Source: Quillaja saponaria (Eukaryota; Streptophyta; Magnoliopsida; Fabales; Quillajaceae). Taken from it: a stretch of DNA of 64,000 nucleotides. The notes under the pieces are model-generated. The model was not told the origin of the DNA. It did not search any database and saw nothing but the letters and a program-made list of their open reading frames with translations. Where the stretch lies: positions 310,001-374,000 of the forward strand of contig CM055609.1 of assembly GCA_029379385.1 (NCBI GenBank), in the 5' to 3' direction. Below are positions 13,801 to 23,681 of this stretch, piece after piece. A program made the translations under genes and the position numbers. The number at the start of each line of letters is the position of its first letter. Position 1 is the stretch's first letter.

Positions 13801-15646
13801 TTCTTTGTTAGTATGAAGGAAGTGTAATATTAAAAACTTTGTTGAAGGTAGAGAGTAAGATAAACATCAACAGGAATTGGGCATGAAACCAGACAATAAT
13901 AACTGGCAATATACTTTATCATCTCTGGATGCTCTCCCTATACTTGAATGATTTCTCATCCATTCTATTGAAGTAGAGTGTCAAGTAATATAAAATCTAT
14001 TGAGGTCAAATCAAAATGATAAATGCAAAAGAGAAAGTTACATAATTTGATTAGGAAAATACCCCATGCTATAACGAAACCTACTCCTAATCAAGGAACT
14101 AAAATTCATTTCGTTTTCACCGATATGGGCGAATTGTTTATGTTTCCACACTGATGAAAGTGAAACATCCCCTCATAACAAAAACATGAAATTTCGGTGT
14201 TGTCGTTTCGATCGAAATGGGCAAATTGTTTCTATTGGGAATGTCCATATTTTCATTTGAAATGAAATGAATATGATAAAATATGATGGAAAATTTTAAA
14301 AAAATTGTTAAAACAAAATTCTTGTTTTATGTTTTTATTTTTATTTTTTTTATTTACATAAATTAAATATATTTATTGTATAAACTTCCTAAGTGACCTA
14401 ATGTTTTGAAGGTTATTGTAATTTAATCTTTTCCTTCAATTTGTATGTCTGTATTTTACTTTGGTATATATTTATGAGCACGAGGGCGAGCCTTGGCACA
14501 ACGGTAAATTATTCCTTTGGTGACCTGTAGGTCACGGGTTCGAGGCGTGAAAACAGCCTCTTTGCAGAAATGTAAGGGAAATAATGCGTACATGTGCGCC
14601 CACCCTCTCCTTACCCCGCAATAGCCGGGGAGCAATTTGTGCACCGGGTGAGCCCTTTATATATTTATGAGCATCCTATACACTAAATTAATTATGTTGG
14701 ATACTTACAATTACTACAATATGTTTTTTATTATATATTTCCATGTGTTTCCAAATAATTTTTCATTTCACTAATCATTTATGTTTCTAGACTTGTCAAA
14801 ACGATATCTCGAAACAAATTTGAGCACCTTGCTCCTAATATCAAGAAGATCTCCATCTTGAGCTGAGATTAGTCGTTATGATTTAATTGGAGATCTTTAT
14901 AAACTAAAAATCTGTGACCTCAAAAAATCATTTTCACTTTTCATCCGTTCTTCCAATTTCAAGCAGGCTCATTCAATGAACTTACAGGACAAAGAGATTT
15001 GAAGCTATATACGAGGCTACTCAAAACTAAAATTGCTTCTCACATTTTATCGATATTTTACAAGAGATAAGGACAGGTGGTATTTCAGGGCAATCCTCCA
15101 TTTCCATTGAAATGAATATTGCACAAACTAGGTATATTTGTAACACAGTTCATGACAATGGATATATACTTTGACGTACCGCATCAGCCAGCCGATCAGC
15201 ATATTCTGATTGTGTGGAAAAAAGCCTCATCTAAAACAAAGCAAGAAAAGGAAAAAAAAATAATCCTTAATGAGAAGTCAAATTTTATTGCTCAGAACAC
15301 ATCGAAACAATGGCACTTCCAACAACCTATGCCAGGAGAAAAGAAAAAGGTTTTAGATCCAATACTACGATTTTTAGGATCAAGAGAAAAACCATATTGG
15401 CAATTAGGGATTTTGTAAGAAATTGTACACTAATGAAATCCATAGTTGTTAACACATCCAATCAGCATAGTAGTAATTAACAACAGAACTCGTCAAATTT
15501 GATGGCTCTTAGAAATTAGAGAGAGGAATCGGCGTGAGAAACATGAGGGGATAAAAAGTTAGAGGTTTTGGAGACACCTGGATGTAGATGAAGACGCCAG
15601 CAGCAATGAAGAGGAGGATCCGAAAATCGCAGAAGAATTTTGCCAT
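7876..15646 (-). CDS. GNTI: Alpha-1,3-mannosyl-glycoprotein beta-1,2-N-acetylglucosaminyltransferase I (GnT-I)
   Basis: Eighteen exons in coding order: 15646-15578, 15230-15180, 13768-13681, 13029-12967, 12432-12398, 12298-12222, 12118-12073, 11944-11882, 10664-10598, 10524-10456, 10349-10280, 10173-10112, 9381-9291, 9168-9075, 8685-8623, 8524-8486, 8401-8231, 7992-7876. All phases join, giving 1335 nt and 444 residues, the usual plant length. A Golgi type II membrane enzyme, it adds the first GlcNAc to Man5 N-glycans and so opens complex glycan synthesis. Visible are a short cytosolic tail and signal anchor (MAKFFCDFRILLFIAAGVFI), a stem with ENHCTSQMR, the catalytic start VPVAAVVIMACNRADYLERT, the metal-binding EDD at 209-211 in LEDDMEIAPDFF, SSWNDNGQKQFVHDP, YWDDWLRLKENHKG and the terminal LGIEDA. 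The intron at 9169-9290 is a U12-type AT-AC intron. Intron 2 holds a nested transposon. Confidence 0.96.
8959..9009. repeat. Poly-C run followed by poly-A run in a GnT-I intron
   Basis: Seventeen C residues at 8959-8975, then a short C/T stretch, then about 19 A residues at 8991-9009. Simple low-complexity sequence; its length may be unreliable. Confidence 0.9.
9169..9290 (-). other. U12-type AT-AC intron in the GnT-I gene
   Basis: No GT-AG pair joins the flanking exons in frame. Reading the minus strand, the intron starts ATATCCTTT and ends in AC, which exactly restores K-A-Y-W (AAA GCT TAC TGG) as in other GnT-I proteins. The branch-site-like TTCTTTGAC lies at 9187-9179, with its A 11 nt from the intron end; it differs from the U12 consensus TTCCTTRAC at one base. 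Length 122 bp. Confidence 0.92.
14092..14831 (-). mobile_element. hAT-like non-autonomous element, copy A
   Basis: The element is flanked by the 8-bp direct repeat CTCCTAAT (14084-14091 and 14832-14839), the target size expected of hAT transposons. Its ends are imperfect inverted repeats: CAAGGAACTAAAATTCATTT at the left, and CAAGGTGCTCAAATTTGTTT read inward from the right. In reverse complement it aligns with the element at 47730-48561: shared are a start rich in GTTTCTAG and TTTTGACAAG, the run GGAAATATATAATAAAAA, the run AGACATACAAATTG and a region of repeated GTTTC and GGAAAC words. No transposase frame is visible. It lies in GnT-I intron 2 and is interrupted by a SINE. Confidence 0.85.
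14481..14657 (+). mobile_element. Au-like tRNA-derived SINE
   Basis: The 177-bp element begins CGAGGGCGAGCCTTGGCACA and ends GTGAGCCCTTT. It resembles the plant Au SINE family, including GAGCCTTGGC, ACAGCCTCTTTGCAGAAATG and the end part GCACCGGG. Pol III promoter boxes are visible: A box around TGGCACAACGG and B box GGTTCGAGGC at 14537-14546. It is flanked by an exact 16-bp target duplication, TATATATTTATGAGCA, at 14465-14480 and 14658-14673. It sits inside the hAT-like copy A and is antisense to GnT-I. Confidence 0.93.
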
Positions 15647-16033
15647 TTACTATGTTCCAAATGAAATATACGTAGATAATACGAAAGTACGAGCGAATTC
15701 TTATTTTTGTGTCTATGCAATTGCAGATGCTAACCTCTGCATCTCCAAACAGTTCTGACTTCTGAGACTGCGAATAGTCTAAGAAGCAAGTGGTATACCG
15801 ACTCAAGTCAATCTCGTTACTTCAGCTCCTGCCTCATGCTACTAATGGACAGGTTAAACGGCAGGCTTGTGTTTTCCTTTTGGAAGAACCAGACGTTTAC
15901 TTTCAACTTCAACTCCTCCTTAAACGGCAGACTTTTTGTTAGTAGTTTTAGTCATATCATATACCTCCTATTTTAGTAAAATCTATATTCATTATTTTAT
16001 CTGATAATTACTTTTTACCCGTCTCAACTTAAA
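15647..16033. other. Upstream region of GnT-I
   Basis: 5' flank of the minus-strand GnT-I gene, presumably with its 5' UTR and promoter. No single regulatory motif can be assigned with confidence. Confidence 0.5.
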
Positions 16034-16230
16034 TATTTCTCATATTTAATCTCTAGTTCATAATAAGAACATAATTTAATCTCTAAGTTTTTGAGACGAT
16101 ACATAAATATTTTATCAATTAATTATTTCTCATATTTAATCTCTAGTTCATAATAAGAACATAATTTAATCTCTAAGTTTTTGAAATGATACATAAATAT
16201 TTTATCAATTAATTATTTCTCATATTTAAA
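16034..16230. repeat. 90-bp tandem duplication
   Basis: The sequence starting TATTTCTCATATTTAATCTC at 16034 recurs at 16124, and its start recurs at 16214, giving two complete units and a partial third with only a few mismatches. The block directly abuts the foldback MITE on its right. Confidence 0.9.
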
Positions 16231-16233
16231 ATA

Positions 16234-16765
16234 TTAGTATTCTAGCATGTGCTCTCGCGGGCGCTCTCACAGGTGTTCAGATATTTTTTCTTTTAAAAAA
16301 AAAATTGTAAAATTCTTTACTGAGCATATTCATGAACCAGTGTATCAAATTTTTCTAAGGACATACTCCTCTATGAGATTGTAAGTTCTTCGCTCTCACG
16401 CAATTCTTCTGATAGTATGTAAAAATCTAGAAATGACAAACTCTTAATTGTGCATATAACAATGCTCATTACATGAAAAGTTTGGCAGGTCTTCTAATAG
16501 TGTGTAAAAATTTAGAAATGACAAACTCTTAATTGTATATATAACAATGCCCATTACATAAGTTTGTCATCTCTAATTTTTTACAAGCTAATAGAAGACC
16601 CGCGTGAGAGTGAAGAACTTACAATCTCATGGAGGAGTATGTCCCTAGAAGAACTTGACACACTGGTACATGAGTATGCTCAGTAAAGAATTTTACGCGT
16701 TTTCCTTAAAAAGAAAAAATATTTGAGCACGTGCGAGAGCGTGTGAGAGGATGCTAGTATACTAA
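16234..16765. mobile_element. Foldback (MITE-like) element
   Basis: The two halves are imperfect inverted copies. The left end TTAGTATTCTAGCATGTGCT and the right end (reverse complement TTAGTATACTAGCATCCTCT) pair, as do long internal stretches such as GAGATTGTAAGTTCTTCGCT with its complement at about 16607-16626. The arms are roughly 200 bp. A unit of about 86 bp in the left half (GTAAAAATCTAGAAATGACA and following) is tandemly repeated. No coding capacity. No target duplication could be confirmed. Confidence 0.8.
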
Positions 16766-16789
16766 GAGAATTTTAAAGAGCTTACCCTA

Positions 16790-17095
16790 CAAAAGAAAAA
16801 GCATCTAAGTATGTGGGAGGATGCTCGTATATATACCCTAATAGATGATGCGTGCTGGTGTGACGAACTTACACACTGCTAGAGAAATGGTCCCGAGAAG
16901 AATTTGATATTATGGTACATAAATATGTGTTTATTTTTTTTATACATTTTTCCTTAAAAAGAAAAAAATATTTGAGCATGAGAAAAAGCGTGTGTGAGAA
17001 TGCTAGTATATTAAAAAAACATATGAAAGAGTGCAATGATGCTAATATAAAAAAATTTCACACAATTTTTCTAAAAAAATAAAAGCATCTAAGCA
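16790..17095. mobile_element. Partial copies of the same foldback element
   Basis: The segment 16836-17012 repeats the right arm of the neighbouring element: GACGAACTTACA, CCCGAGAAGAATTTGATA, TTCCTTAAAAAGAAAAAA, then ATTTGAGCATGAG and ATGCTAGTATATTA. Shorter pieces with AAAAGCATCTAAG occur at about 16796 and 17070. This appears to be a local cluster built by repeated or nested insertion. Confidence 0.65.
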
Positions 17096-17099
17096 CCAA

Positions 17100-19859
17100 A
17101 AAATTGAATTATTGTTAAGGTACCATCAGAAGATAAAATATGTTATACTATTTACAACAATTGTCTTAATATATTCACAATTAAGTTACTGATTAGTTTG
17201 ACACTATTGTTTTTTATTTTATCTACAGTCTATATTGTGCATAACAAATTTTAGTTGTTGTTTTTGTCTTCCATTGTAGGACCCGAATGTTCCACTATAC
17301 ACCTATAGAACCAAAAATAAAATTAATTTTATCAAAAAATAAACAATGAAAATATTATTTATTGTAATGAAGTAAGATTACCTTGTGATTGTGAGGTTGA
17401 GTTCTCTATACTGTCTCTTTGTGGATAATCTCTTACACTTGAAAACTTACAAAAATACATTAAAATCTTAAAATTTTAGTGTGTTTAATATGTAAGCAAA
17501 TTCAAATTTAAATAAATAAAACTGATAAATAATAATATAATTTACTGGGAGTGTACGACGTCAAAAGAAAATCATATGAGCACGTGTATATGTTTGTGCG
17601 AAAATGGCTAGATTTTATCAAGTCGTAATGGGTAAATTGAGATGCATACTAGTTCAACAAAACTTACGGATTTGGTTAAAACACTTGACTTATAGTTCAA
17701 ACATTATCAGGAGAAGTCTTTTTCTTTTTGAGGAGAATGTAATTTAAAACTTAAGATTGAGCATATCAAATTTTTTTTTTCTCTAAGGTAATCTTGCTTA
17801 TATACGATGACATTTTTTTAATCCTCTCTAAAAAGATATGTTGGATAATTTTATTTTTCTATTTTATTTTGATTTAAAGTGCACTAATTGATTAGGGATT
17901 CAATTAAAATAATTGAACATTGGAGATGTAGAGAATAAAATTTCCCAAGAACAAAATTAGAAAATCGGATAATCTTAAATGCATAAAATTTAATTTTAAT
18001 TGAATTAATAATATAAGTCATAGACAATTCGTAAATATAAATAAAGACACTATGAAAAATATTATTGTTCCAAACTTAACAATATTCATATACATTTTAG
18101 ATTTTGTTTTTTATGATCAAATATTTAATTAAGTTCAAAATCAGATTTTTTTTATATTTAAATTTTTTTATCAATACCTTTTAGCATTTTCTACCTGTCA
18201 TATTTTTCTATCTTGAAATTTTATGAAAAAACATTTTTAAAATCCTCAAATTTGATCTGAACAATATGAAAAAAAAAAAAAAAAAAACCAATTACTTTGA
18301 TATAATGTTAAAAAAGCCACTTTATTTAAGATGGAATTGTAAAACATGGTATTCTAGCTTTCAATTTTTCAACAAAACATTTCGTCATTTCTTGACTTAA
18401 TTGAGTATCTCAATTTAGTAGCAATTCTCAAATCTACAATACTTTGAATCTAATGTAATACATGATACATTATGATTGGAGCTTTTGAATGACAAATGGA
18501 GCCTATGATAGAATGACAAATGGAGCTTTTGAATTTTTTCTACCCCATATTTTCCTCATAGTCAACAACGCCGAACCAAGAAGCCACATGAATTTGTAAC
18601 CTACATCATGATTGGCAAACATTTCCCCAATATATGGAATTGCTTCATTTGTTGTTATCGATAATCAGGTGATTTCTTTTCTTTATTGGTTGTATCAGCA
18701 AAAAAAAAAATTAACATGAATTGTCACAAACCACTAATATTTCTCTAGCCTCTTCATACATCATACTCTTTACATAACCAATTTAAAGTCAACCTAAGAC
18801 AAAGGAAAGGAAAAATAATTATCTCATAGAATCCAATGAATAAATAGTAGAGAAATGAAAAAGAAAAGGAAAAAGAAAATCAAAAATAAAAAGAGTCAGC
18901 TTCAATTTATCTTATAGAAGTTTCACCTATTCACAACCAAATCAAACTCCAACTTCGAAAAAATAAGTAAAAGAGCAAGATAAGGTTTCATGAAAAAAGT
19001 AGATCATCAAAATGCATATTATGATTGGTTTTATCTCACAATAACATAAGATTGTTGATTTTATCATGTAACAAAACAAATTTATTTGTAAAAAGGATTC
19101 CTCAAAATAAGCAAGAAGTTAAATTACATACAAAGTTAGAAAAAACAATAATTACTGGCATAAGAGTTCCAAATACTATTTGGAAGAAAAAAACAATAGG
19201 TCTAAATACTAACACTTCCTTCAATTGTAGCAGATTACCTATTGCAAGAAGCCAATAACTTCTTGGAGCTTCTTACGTACTATGGCGGTATCTGCATCAT
19301 ATAAAAATGTAGTCTTATTTTGCGAGATAGAGACAATGATTTCTCAAAAAATATATCTTAGCACATGTACCACTCGAACCACTTTCATGGAAGAAAGAAA
19401 TACGCGCTTAAATGCTATTGGAGGCTTAAGTTGCGTAAAAAAAGAGCGCAATGTATTAGTTACATCATTCATAACTACTGAAGGTTTCAAAAGTGTATTC
19501 TTGACAAAACCCTTTACTCTCATTTCTTTGTGTCTTTCTTGTCATTTTGCATCTTCGTTTTTTCTCCTCCTTTTCTAATATGCACTTAACAATATATGTA
19601 GACACAACCTTTTATTTCTTACAAGAGCGATGATGACCTGTTTAACTATCCTGACAGTGATGGTGATGACGATTTCGTTCATAATTTTCTCTTATCGTCT
19701 TTGACAGCATGTTGTTAAACAATGACAAACATATTTATTTCATTATGCGAGTATGTGACAAGTTTTTTAAAATAAATTATAGTATTCATAATATGTACTG
19801 GATTAATATAAGTTGCTCCATTAATTTTTTAAATTATTTAACGTTTTTTCTTTTCACTA
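17100..19859. other. AT-rich intergenic DNA
   Basis: No gene is recognised. Two short open frames (19025-19258 and 19282-19578, +) have no domain I recognise and lie in low-complexity surroundings. The 18500-19600 part is somewhat less AT-rich and could hold a decayed gene fragment, but I cannot identify it. Confidence 0.5.
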
Positions 19860-20745
19860 AACCATTTCAAATAAGTTAAAAAATTATACACTTTAAATTT
19901 AAATTTAAAAAATATCGTAAATTTAGAAAATTTAAAATATCATACACTATAAATATAAAATTTATTATACATTTTAAAATTTAAAAATATCATACACTCT
20001 AAATATATTTAAATTTATAAAATATCATACACTAAAAATTTAAAATTTATCATACATTTTACAATTTAGATAAATTTTCAATTTAAATATATTATACACT
20101 AAATTTTTAAAAATATCATACACTTTATATTTAAAAAATATCATGAATTTTAAAATTTTAAAATATCATAAAATATAATAAAAAAATTATCATACACTAT
20201 AAATTTAAAAATTATTATACATTTTAAATTTGAAATATATCATACACTAAAAATAAAAAAACTATCATAAATTTTAAAATCTAAAAATATCATATTTTAA
20301 AGTTTAAAAATTATCATAAAATTTAAATTTATAAAATATCATACACTATAAATATATAAATTAACATACATTTTAAAATTTAATAATTATTATATACTTT
20401 AAATTTAAAATTTATCATACATTTTAAAATTTAAATATATCATACACCTAAAATTTTTAAAAATATCATACACTTTATATTTAAAAAATATCATGAATTT
20501 TAAAATTTTAAAATATCATAAACTATAATAAAAAAAATTATCATACACTAAAAATTTAAAAATTATTATATATTTTAAATTTTAAAAATATCTTACACTA
20601 AAAATTTAAAAATTATCATAAATTTTAAAATCTAAATATATCATATTTTAAAATTTAAAATTATCATAAACTTTTAATTTATAAAATATCATATTTAAAA
20701 ATTATCATACTTTTTAAATTTTCAAAATTATCATACACTAAAATT
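19860..20745. repeat. AT-rich minisatellite-like array built on ATCATACACT/TTTAAAATTT words
   Basis: The words ATCATACACTA, ATCATACATTTT and AAATTTAAAAA recur every 20-35 bp over about 0.9 kb. A higher-order repeat is visible: the segment starting AAATTTTTAAAAATATCATA at 20101 recurs almost exactly at 20451, a period of 350 bp. Confidence 0.88.
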
Positions 20746-21794
20746 AAACATGTGAAGGAAAGAATAGGAAAGTGGACAATTGATCAAAAAAAAAAAAAAG
20801 AGAAAGTGGACAAGCACTTAAACCGGTCTTTGAAAATTTGGTTTCAAGGCTTGTCGTGTGTGCGTGAGGGTGCATGTTGTGAGGGTCCTGAAACTGGATT
20901 TTCAAGTTTGGTTTCAGTGTTTGCTGATCCAAGTCAGTTTTTATGCAGGTGTGGGCCCGTGGACTTGTGCTAATGGGTCCGTAGGCTGGTGATGTAGAGC
21001 CAGAAAATAAATTTTAAAATATGGTGTCTCTGCTTATTCCATTTTAGATATTAAACTATAAATTCTATCATACTATCTAAAAAAATTGAGAATTGGACTA
21101 TTAAGTCCAAAAATCCGAGTTATGCTGGAATGGGATTCTGTTTTCCTTTAAATTTTAAGATAATTACTAAAATACCCTAGCAAGTAGAAGTTTAGATAAT
21201 TGTACATATAAAGTAACTTACGGAATTTTGTTGTTTAAAACTATACTTAAAAGCCAGGACATCGGCTTTTTGTACAGCGAAGATCTTAGATTTTTATGTG
21301 GTAACCATTGCGATACAATTTTCTCTAATATCAATTTTTAGCATTGCTTTTGATATTTAACCAGGTTCCTTTTGGACCTCTTAGTTGTTTCCAGTTTCTC
21401 CTAAATTTGCTCAACTGCTAAAAGTAGAAACCACCGGGGCTGATTGGCTGTCTATGACCTCAAGTTGTCTCTCTCTCTCTCTCCCTCTCCCTCTCTCTCT
21501 CTCCCTCTCTCCCAAACTGCATTATCTGGTGGAGTTTCAAAATTAAACAGGCAAATTAAGCGCATAACTGTTCAATATTCTCCTCCTCCCATGTTCCTTA
21601 TATCTTGGCTAACACAAGCATCAGATGAATTTGGTTTGCCAAAACTCAAAAGCGCAAAACCACCAAAAAAATCTAACTTTTACTTTCATTTTCCCTTATA
21701 ATGTGATGGGACTAGTAGTTTTTTCCTCCCAATTTCTCCAAAGCAACCCACAATAATTAGGCCCTTGAGAGAGTCGGAGAGTGAGAGATACCCC
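20746..21794. other. Upstream region of the amino acid transporter
   Basis: Flanking DNA before the AVT3-like gene, with a CT-rich microsatellite near the likely 5' UTR. No other gene is visible. Confidence 0.5.
21468..21512 (+). repeat. CT-rich microsatellite
   Basis: Interrupted CT repeats with occasional CCC, about 280-330 bp before the AVT3-like start codon. CT-rich stretches are common near plant transcription starts. Confidence 0.85.
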
Positions 21795-23042
21795 ATGGGA
21801 TTTGACAGAGGCTCTTCCTCTCGTGGGCTTAGACCTCCTCCCCCCAGAGAAGACACTCCCCTTATTGGCGAACCACAACCATTATCTTCACAGGGGAAGA
21901 CCTTCGCCAATGTCTTTATCGCAGTCGTGGGTGCTGGAGTTCTTGGTCTTCCTTACGCTTTCAAGCGTACGGGATGGATCACGAGCCTCTTGATGCTCTT
22001 TGCCGTAGCGGCCCTCACTCACTATTGCATGATGCTCTTGGTCTATACTCGAAGGAAGCTCGAGTCCGTCAATGGCTTCACCAAGATTGCTTCTTTCGGA
22101 GATTTGGGTTTCGTTGTTTGCGGATCGTTAGGGAGATTGGCTGTTGACACATTGGTGACTCTATCCCAAGCCGGTTTCTGTGTTGGGTACCTTATTTTCA
22201 TAGGCAATACTATGGCAGATCTTAAGATATGGGGATGGGCCGCGCCTAAGAGCTTCTACATATGGAGCTGTTTTCCTTTTCAATTAGGGTTGAACTCCAT
22301 TGCCACTCTGACTCATCTCGCCCCTCTGAGCATTTTCGCGGACGTCGTTGATCTTGGAGCAATGGGTGTGGTGTTGGCTAAAGATGTATCCATCTTCTTG
22401 AAGCAGAGGCCTCCTGTAGAGGCTTTTGGGGGTCTTCCGGTGTTCTTTTATGGTTTGGGTGTGGCCGTTTACTCCTTTGAAGGAATTGGAATGGTTTTGC
22501 CTTTAGAATCAGAGACCAAGGAGAAGGAGAAATTTGGGAGTGTCCTGGCATTGACCATGATTTTCATCGCATTGCTGTATGGAGGATTTGGAACTCTGGG
22601 GTACTTAGCTTTTGGTAGCGAAACAAAGGATGTGATCACAGGTAATTTAGGTGCAGGATTAGTCAGCACCCTTGTCAAATTGGGGCTTTCTGTGAATCTG
22701 TTTTTCACATTACCTTTGATGATGAACCCCGTATATGAAATTGTAGAGAGACGATTCTGGGGTGGGAGATATTGCTTATGGATGAGATGGGCACTAGTTT
22801 TGGTGGTGAGTTTGGTAGCTCTTTTTGTCCCAAATTTTGCTGATTTCTTGTCATTGGTGGGAAGTGGGGTATGTTGTGCACTGGGCTTTGTTTTGCCTGC
22901 TTTGTTTCATGTATTGGTGTTCAAGGAGGAAATGGGGTGGAAAGCATGGTACTTGGATATGGGTATCGCGGTGATAGGAATTGTTCTTGGGGTTTCAGGA
23001 ACCTGGTATGCTTTGTTAGAGATATTGTCTGTTAAGGCGTGA
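21795..23042 (+). CDS. AVT3-type vacuolar amino acid transporter
   Basis: Intronless, 415 residues from the ATG at 21795 (MGFDRGSSS), the first ATG in this frame; the frame remains open a little upstream but only with non-ATG codons. The protein belongs to the amino acid/auxin permease (Aa_trans) family and resembles plant AVT3 proteins, which export neutral amino acids from the vacuole. The cytosolic N-terminus is proline-rich (LRPPPPRED); the first helix contains TFANVFIAVVGAGVLGLPYA, the hallmark of the family. About ten further hydrophobic segments follow, with GGLPVFFYGLGVAVYSFEGI near the middle and NPVYEIVERRFWGGRY between late helices. Length and single exon fit the AVT3 group. Family assignment is strong; the exact paralog and substrate are inferred. 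Confidence 0.92.
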   Translation: MGFDRGSSSRGLRPPPPREDTPLIGEPQPLSSQGKTFANVFIAVVGAGVLGLPYAFKRTGWITSLLMLFAVAALTHYCMMLLVYTRRKLESVNGFTKIASFGDLGFVVCGSLGRLAVDTLVTLSQAGFCVGYLIFIGNTMADLKIWGWAAPKSFYIWSCFPFQLGLNSIATLTHLAPLSIFADVVDLGAMGVVLAKDVSIFLKQRPPVEAFGGLPVFFYGLGVAVYSFEGIGMVLPLESETKEKEKFGSVLALTMIFIALLYGGFGTLGYLAFGSETKDVITGNLGAGLVSTLVKLGLSVNLFFTLPLMMNPVYEIVERRFWGGRYCLWMRWALVLVVSLVALFVPNFADFLSLVGSGVCCALGFVLPALFHVLVFKEEMGWKAWYLDMGIAVIGIVLGVSGTWYALLEILSVKA

Positions 23043-23681
23043 TGATATATATATATGTGTGTATGTATGATTTTTACTCTCCTTTGGTTTTGAAATGGAA
23101 TCTATTATTCTTTCAATTTTTGAGTTGTCTAGTTGTTGTTCATCATAGGGTTATTCTAGAGTGGTTCTGTTGGATTACAACGAGTTGAAAACATTCACAA
23201 GGTGATTGGAGTGGGAGCTAAAACAACAAAAATTGTACACAAACTTGGTGCTCTGTCATGAGCATTGGAAGACCGAGTTTGTTATGCAGCCAAGTGAATT
23301 ATTCTTTCCGATATTTATTAAAAAAATAAATTATAAGTAGATAGTTAGTATAAATTATTTTTTCATATTTATTGCAGTTTTAATTGGATACACTAAAGTG
23401 GATTCCCGATTTTCCATAACAAAAAAAAGAAAAAGAGAGAGACTGATGAGTGATGATGATTGATGACCCTCAACCTCAAAAGGGGGTGCCCAGACCCACA
23501 CATTGCAGCTGTCTCCAGCCTATTTCCCTCCCAAACAAACCTTTTTTCCCAAAGCTACAACTTGCAAGGCCTTCCCTCTCCTTTTTATATCCCTCCACAT
23601 TCCTCTCTCTCTATTCGCATCACAGCAATCACCACTGCTTCCGCCGCCGTTAGCATATGAGTTACCAGATAAATTAGTATA
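23043..23681 (+). other. Spacer between AVT3-like and EXORDIUM-like genes
   Basis: 3' flank of the transporter followed by the promoter and 5' UTR of the EXORDIUM-like gene. The last 100 bp are CT-rich. No other gene is seen. Confidence 0.6.
23582..23592 (+). promoter_or_regulatory. Probable TATA box of the EXORDIUM-like gene
   Basis: TTTTTATATCC lies about 100 bp before the ATG and is followed by a CT-rich leader, the usual arrangement of a plant core promoter. Assigned by position only. Confidence 0.4.

Noticed and set aside
14481..14560. tRNA gene
   Set aside because: A and B box-like motifs are present, but no full cloverleaf follows and the segment is the head of a 177-bp SINE with target duplications.
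20752..20973. Short plus-strand open frame with poly-Lys
   Set aside because: Begins with a poly-A run and has no family signature.
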